A stretch of 64,000 nucleotides of DNA from NCBI GenBank assembly GCA_026225945.1, contig JAMJFZ010000881.1, forward strand, positions 1,585,001-1,649,000, in the 5' to 3' direction. The DNA comes from Cricetomys ansorgei. Lineage: Eukaryota > Chordata > Mammalia > Rodentia > Nesomyidae. A program made the translations under genes and the position numbers. A model generated the notes under the pieces. The model saw only the letters and a list, made by a program, of their open reading frames with translations. It was not told the DNA's origin and did no database searches. This document shows, one piece after another, positions 60,210 through 64,000 of the stretch (the stretch's first letter is position 1; every line of letters begins with the position of its first letter).

Positions 60210-60434
60210 GAGCGGTGGTTCTCAGCCTATGGGTCACAACTCCTTTGGGGGTTTAACAGTCCTTTCATAGGGGTCCCCTAAGACCATCTGCATATCAGAT
60301 ATTTAAATTATGATTCATAACAGTAGTAAGATTACACTTATAAAGTAGCAATGAAAATAATTTTGTGGTTGGGGGTCGCTACAGCACGGAAACTATATTA
60401 AAAGGTCACAGTATTAGGAAGGTTGAGAATGACT
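60210..60434. mobile_element. URR1-type hAT (Charlie-like) non-autonomous DNA element
   Basis: About 225 bp bounded by imperfect inverted ends: 'gtggttctcagcctatggg' on the left and 'attaggaaggttgagaatga' on the right. Inside are 'tcataggggtcccctaagac', 'catctgcatatcagatattt' and 'tttgtggttgggggtcgcta'. These match the rodent URR1 family. It has no transposase. A matching 8-bp target duplication was not evident. Confidence 0.85.
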
Positions 60435-60595
60435 TATGTAAAGAAATTGAAACCAACATCATTACTACCGTTAAGTTTTTAGAAATTCTTTAAAGCCATA
60501 TAAAGCACTTCTTTAAAATGTGTTTGTATAATTTCAATTACATTAAACTGAGGAATCTACTTATTTCAGTGTGATTAAAATAAGTAAACTAGTTA
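60435..60595. other. Unique intergenic DNA
   Basis: No recognised feature. Confidence 0.4.
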
Positions 60596-60716
60596 TGCAT
60601 AAGGCACGGGGTTCAATTCGCAGCGACATATAACAAAATACACACGTGTTTACAAAGCAGCAGAAGGAATGGCGAGGTTCCCATTGACTGAGCTGTCTCA
60701 CCGGCCCTCAGTGTTT
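60596..60716 (-). mobile_element. Diverged tRNA-type SINE fragment, antisense
   Basis: 'cccattgactgagctgtctc' with 'accggccctca' is the complement of the usual head of B2/B3/B4 SINEs. 'ggggttcaattcgcagcgac' at 60608-60627 looks like a sense fragment of a similar element, so the region may be two pieces or rearranged. Confidence 0.5.
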
Positions 60717-60794
60717 TCTTTGTCTTTTAAAAAGCAATCTCTTACCTTATGGTTAGTAGCTGGGAAACCGTACGGCTTATTGTTGTAGTTGCAT

Positions 60795-60902
60795 TGTGTT
60801 TTAAGACAGGGTCATTACGTAGCTCATGCAGTCTTGAACTTTGTGACCCTTTTGTCTGCCTCCAGAGTGTCCTGACGATGGGTGATACAATCCTCAGCTT
60901 TG
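60795..60902 (-). mobile_element. Very diverged B1-like SINE, antisense
   Basis: 'gttttaagacagggtcatta' followed by 'cgtagctcatgcagtcttga' and 'tgtctgcctccagagtgtc' keeps the order of an antisense B1 ('gagacagggtctc', 'gtagctcaggctggcct', 'ctgcctccnagtgctg'). Confidence 0.55.
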
Positions 60903-62385
60903 GTATTGTTCCATCACCTTCCCTACTTTATTTGACCCTCATTTTACTGAGTCTTGTTGTTGAGACATCTCTTAATTTATGGGATAAGAATGCTTTTCTG
61001 AATACTCTAGTTATATTTCCTGTTGAATTCTCATTAAGAATATGGTAGCTTTTGGAAAGAACTTTTAAATAAATATAAAAGGTTTGCAGCTTGTTTTTAC
61101 ATGTTACATGTTCAAAAAATGACACAAATGTATTACCTCATCAGTTTATATTGTCTTTATAAATATAACTCATTGCATAGACTTGTTCCCAGGGGCTGGG
61201 CTCAGACAGTGCATGAAAACATGGTATCGGTGTAATTTATATTTGTGCAACTCTGGACAGAACGTGTTTCGTAGTAGCAAAGGAGATAAATATGGCTATG
61301 TGGACTGCAAATGCTTTACCCTCTTCCAAATGACATCATCTGAGACAATGCGAGCTTAGCATAACAGCTGGCTTGTAATATCTGGGAGGCCTGAGGATTC
61401 CTCATTGTTCTTACCTGCACTTTCTCCCTCCTAACCGTCATTGTCCTCTTCCACTGATTTGCAAGGACAATAGCAGCTGGCACCAACAAATGCATCCATA
61501 ATTTCTTTTGTGCCTACAAATTGGAAACAAAACGAGGAAGTCTCAGGTTTTAATTAATTATCTAGCTCATTGAGTTTCCATTAGGGCTTCTGACTATGAT
61601 TCAGCAGGTGGACTCTTGACTGTAATCCTGACTGCGGGTGGAGTATTATATCACTGCCATACTCAGTCTTCTTGATCCCAGATAAGAAGGGAGAGGAGAG
61701 ATCTCTCCTTGGTCTAAGGTTAAGGCAAAGATACTGAGGGCGTGTTGTTAAATTTGGGGCAGAATATTTTTCCTTTTGAGAAATCACTTAACCTCTGCTT
61801 TGGTTTATCTAGCTGCAAAGCGAGGTGCTGAAGAGGTTATGTAATTAGTATTTCTAAAGTACTCTTTACATGAGAAATGTTGTGCAGGTGTTAATTATCT
61901 TGTCATGCTATTATTAATAGTAATTTCAGTAATAGATTTGGAAAGGGACCATCGTGACCAATTTTTTTTTTCCCTTTGGCAGCGTAGCTGGTTATTTTTC
62001 AAAACAGCACAAGTGTTAATATAATATAAATTCCAAAGTTTATAAAACATCTCTATGATCTCTAGAGCAGTAACATCACAGTTTTATATAGTGATAAGAG
62101 AAAGAATAGAAAGATGTGTACGAAAGCAAGCAGACCTGTGACAGCATGCCTCACAGACGGCTGTGTGTCCTGTGCTCACGTCCTGGCTGTCCCAATGGAA
62201 AATGAGAGTGTCTGTGGACCGTTGCTGCTGTGCAGTCCTCAGGACAGCTACCCGCAGTCCTCACAGACTCTGATTCTTCTGTGAATTCAGCTTCAACAAA
62301 CTCCACTGGGTTGTGCCGGCAGGGAAGAAAAGAGATGCAAAGAAGCCCTGAGAGACTTGACTGACTTCTTCCAGCCCAGGACACT
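60903..62385. other. Unique intergenic DNA
   Basis: No repeat recognised. The part at 61310-61570 has an E-box cluster ('cagctggcttg' and 'agcagctggcacc') and 'tttaattaattatct', which looks like a possible conserved enhancer. No cross-species data are available here. Confidence 0.4.
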
Positions 62386-62890
62386 GTATTTCTTACTTTT
62401 CTCACTGCGATGACCAAATGTCTGGCAAGACAACCCTAAGTGAGAAAGGGTTTATGCTGGCATACAGCTGAAGGAGGGGTAGAATCTATCTTCATGAGAA
62501 AAGCCTAGAGGGCAGGGGAGACATAGTGGCAGGAATGTGAGAGGGTCCATGATGCAACATCTGCGACTGGAACCTCTGTGATAGGAACGTCTGTAGGAAC
62601 ATCTGTGACTGGAGCATCTGTGACTGGAACATCTGTAATGGGAACATCTGTGATTAGAACATCTGTAACTGGAACATCTGTGACTGGAACATTTGTAACG
62701 GGAACATCTGTGATTAGAACATCTGTAATGGGAACATCTGTGATTGGAACATCTGTAATGGGAACATCTGTGACTGGAACCTCTGCGACTGGAAGCAGAC
62801 AATGACCAGGAAGTGGAACCATGTGTCACCCCTCAAGACCTGAACTCCTCTGTTTATTGCTCTCTCTCATCCTGATATTTGAGCCCTTGC
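62386..62890 (-). mobile_element. MaLR LTR (MT-type), antisense, interrupted by a minisatellite
   Basis: The plus strand begins 'tgtatttcttacttttctca' and 'ctgcgatgaccaaatgtctg', the complement of the MT-type LTR 3' end, and continues to 'gagggtccatgatgcaacat'. The 15-bp tandem repeat at 62556-62792 follows. After it, 'gcagacaatgaccaggaagt' resumes the LTR order (complement of 'ctgcttcc...'), fading out near 62890. Confidence 0.75.
62556..62792. repeat. 15-bp minisatellite, 16 units
   Basis: Units follow 'aacatctgtgactgg'. I count 16, all 15 bp except the third (12 bp, 62586-62597). The first and last units both contain 'ctctgcgactgg' or 'atctgcgactgg', the only ones with that CpG. From unit 6 to 15 they alternate between 'ctgta' and 'ctgtga' types, giving a 30-bp higher-order period. 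As 15 and 12 are multiples of 3, frames stay open on both strands (e.g. a T-S-V-T-G pentapeptide series at 62578-62805), but nothing indicates expression. Confidence 0.95.
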
Positions 62891-64000
62891 CTCCCAAGGT
62901 TATCTCTCTAGTCCTTTTGGACACACTTTATGACATTGTCTTAGGTTATTTCACTTGTTTTTTTTTCTTTGTCCCTTTCTCTTTTTTGTGAAGCAAAGAC
63001 ATTATCCTCATTTCCAGTTGACCCCATATAACCATATGACCCTTATTGGCCTGAAGAGCTTTACGGATTCTCCCATGGAGGTATGGAGATCAGAGAAAAT
63101 GTAACAGCTGGATTCCTCCTAAGGTAATAAGTCTGAGAAGTAAAAGAGCTAAGAATTGAATACTGGGTCTTTGTTCTAGTTGGAAGCCCATATTACACAG
63201 TCAAATATGGCTCAGGTGGTCATCACAGGTTATTATGTGAGTACTTGTAGCCTGGGGTTTGTATGGTTGATTGCGATAGTAAATCAGAGCTTATTGGGTC
63301 CAAGTATAGAAATTCCAGATTTGTGTTTATGCTTCAGGTACAATTTGACATTCATTTGATTACAGGGCCCACGGTATTAACAAATAAAATGGCAATTCTG
63401 CTAAATATGAATACTATGATGAGCCAAGAGAATAATCTTATAGGTGATAACCAGATATACCCAGTGCCAGTTGGGTCCTCTGAAAGAAAATGCTCCCAAA
63501 TGCTCTGATTTTTTCAAAAGGAGAGGAAATGCAATGTTATATGTCTTCCATATATTTAAGGCAATTAGTAAAAAACATTTTAAAACTGTAAACCTCCTTT
63601 TACAAATAAAATTGTGATATAGTAAAATATCACCAAATTCCAAGATCCACAGTGTCAGCTAGAAATTAGGATAACCTATAATTCAATTATAGATGTTAAA
63701 ATTTAATTATATGGGGTTTTCAACAGTCAAAACATAAAAGCACACAATTTATAAATATTATACAATAGCATTATATCCTATTGCCAGTTTGTAAAACCAA
63801 TAATGAGATAATATTTGGAGAGTAGTAACCTGATCTATTTGGCATTAAAATTGATTTTCTTCTATGGTCTTCTTTTAAGGGAAAGCCAAGAGGCTTAACT
63901 CTGGGAGACATGGATATAACCATTAAAGCAATAAAATCATCAGAAGGTTTTGACTGTCAAATTAGTCTTTAAAGTCACTAAGAAATCTGAGTCTTTTGTG
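62891..64000. other. Unique AT-rich intergenic DNA
   Basis: No recognised repeat, RNA gene or exon to the end of the window. Open frames at 63263-63508 (+) and 63401-63643 (-) are unconvincing. Confidence 0.45.

Noticed and set aside
62452..62829. 125-codon Ser/His/Arg/Cys-rich minus-strand frame
   Set aside because: Explained by a 15-bp minisatellite whose units keep the frame open.
1..64000. Operons, ribosome binding sites, prophage, transposase genes, CRISPR
   Set aside because: The window is vertebrate intergenic DNA, so bacterial feature types do not apply, and no transposase frame was found.

Overview
This window is non-coding nuclear DNA of a rodent, most probably a muroid. The evidence is its interspersed repeats: 7SL-derived B1 SINEs, tRNA-derived B2/B3/B4-type SINEs, the 3' UTR of Lx-type L1 elements in three places, MT-type MaLR LTRs, and a URR1-type hAT DNA element. 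The B1 copies read 'gttgtaactctggctgtcc' where the usual house mouse form differs, and a ~0.7-1.1 kb LTR-like family occurs four times that I do not recognise from mouse or rat. This makes a muroid other than Mus or Rattus more likely, but I cannot name the species. No gene, rRNA, tRNA, CRISPR array or prokaryotic feature is supported. The longest open frames are about 130 codons, and the most conspicuous are translations of CA/TG microsatellites or of a minisatellite.

Layout. 1-1650: CA repeat and an antisense L1 3' UTR. 4.8-9.9 kb: two copies (A, C) of the LTR-like family, a B3 SINE, a B1, a 280-bp TG tract and the first copy of a second unidentified repeat. 10.3-15.1 kb: B1, B4 and B3 SINEs with several TG-rich tracts, including a 52-bp tandem repeat with CG runs. 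15.9-16.1 kb: a short CpG-dense segment. 17.7-18.0 kb: second copy of the unidentified repeat. 22.2-25.0 kb: B1, a solo class-I ERV LTR with matching 4-bp flanks, a CA repeat and a SINE. 26.9-32.0 kb: degraded L1 ORF2, SINEs and an antisense L1 3' end. 32.4-47.5 kb: mostly unique AT-rich DNA. 48.8-52.3 kb: four MaLR LTRs and an L1 3' end split by one of them. 53.9-58.8 kb: copies D and B of the LTR-like family, with a B1 nested in D. 59.4-62.9 kb: B1, SINE fragments, the hAT element and a MaLR LTR in which a 15-bp minisatellite has expanded.

I see no undescribed biological system. The best leads are the minisatellite born inside a MaLR LTR, the four-copy LTR-like family whose upstream part holds B1-like fragments, the CpG-dense segment, and a few exon-like signals that need transcript or cross-species evidence. 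Repeat assignments come from remembered family consensus sequences, so family names below class level and exact ends are approximate.
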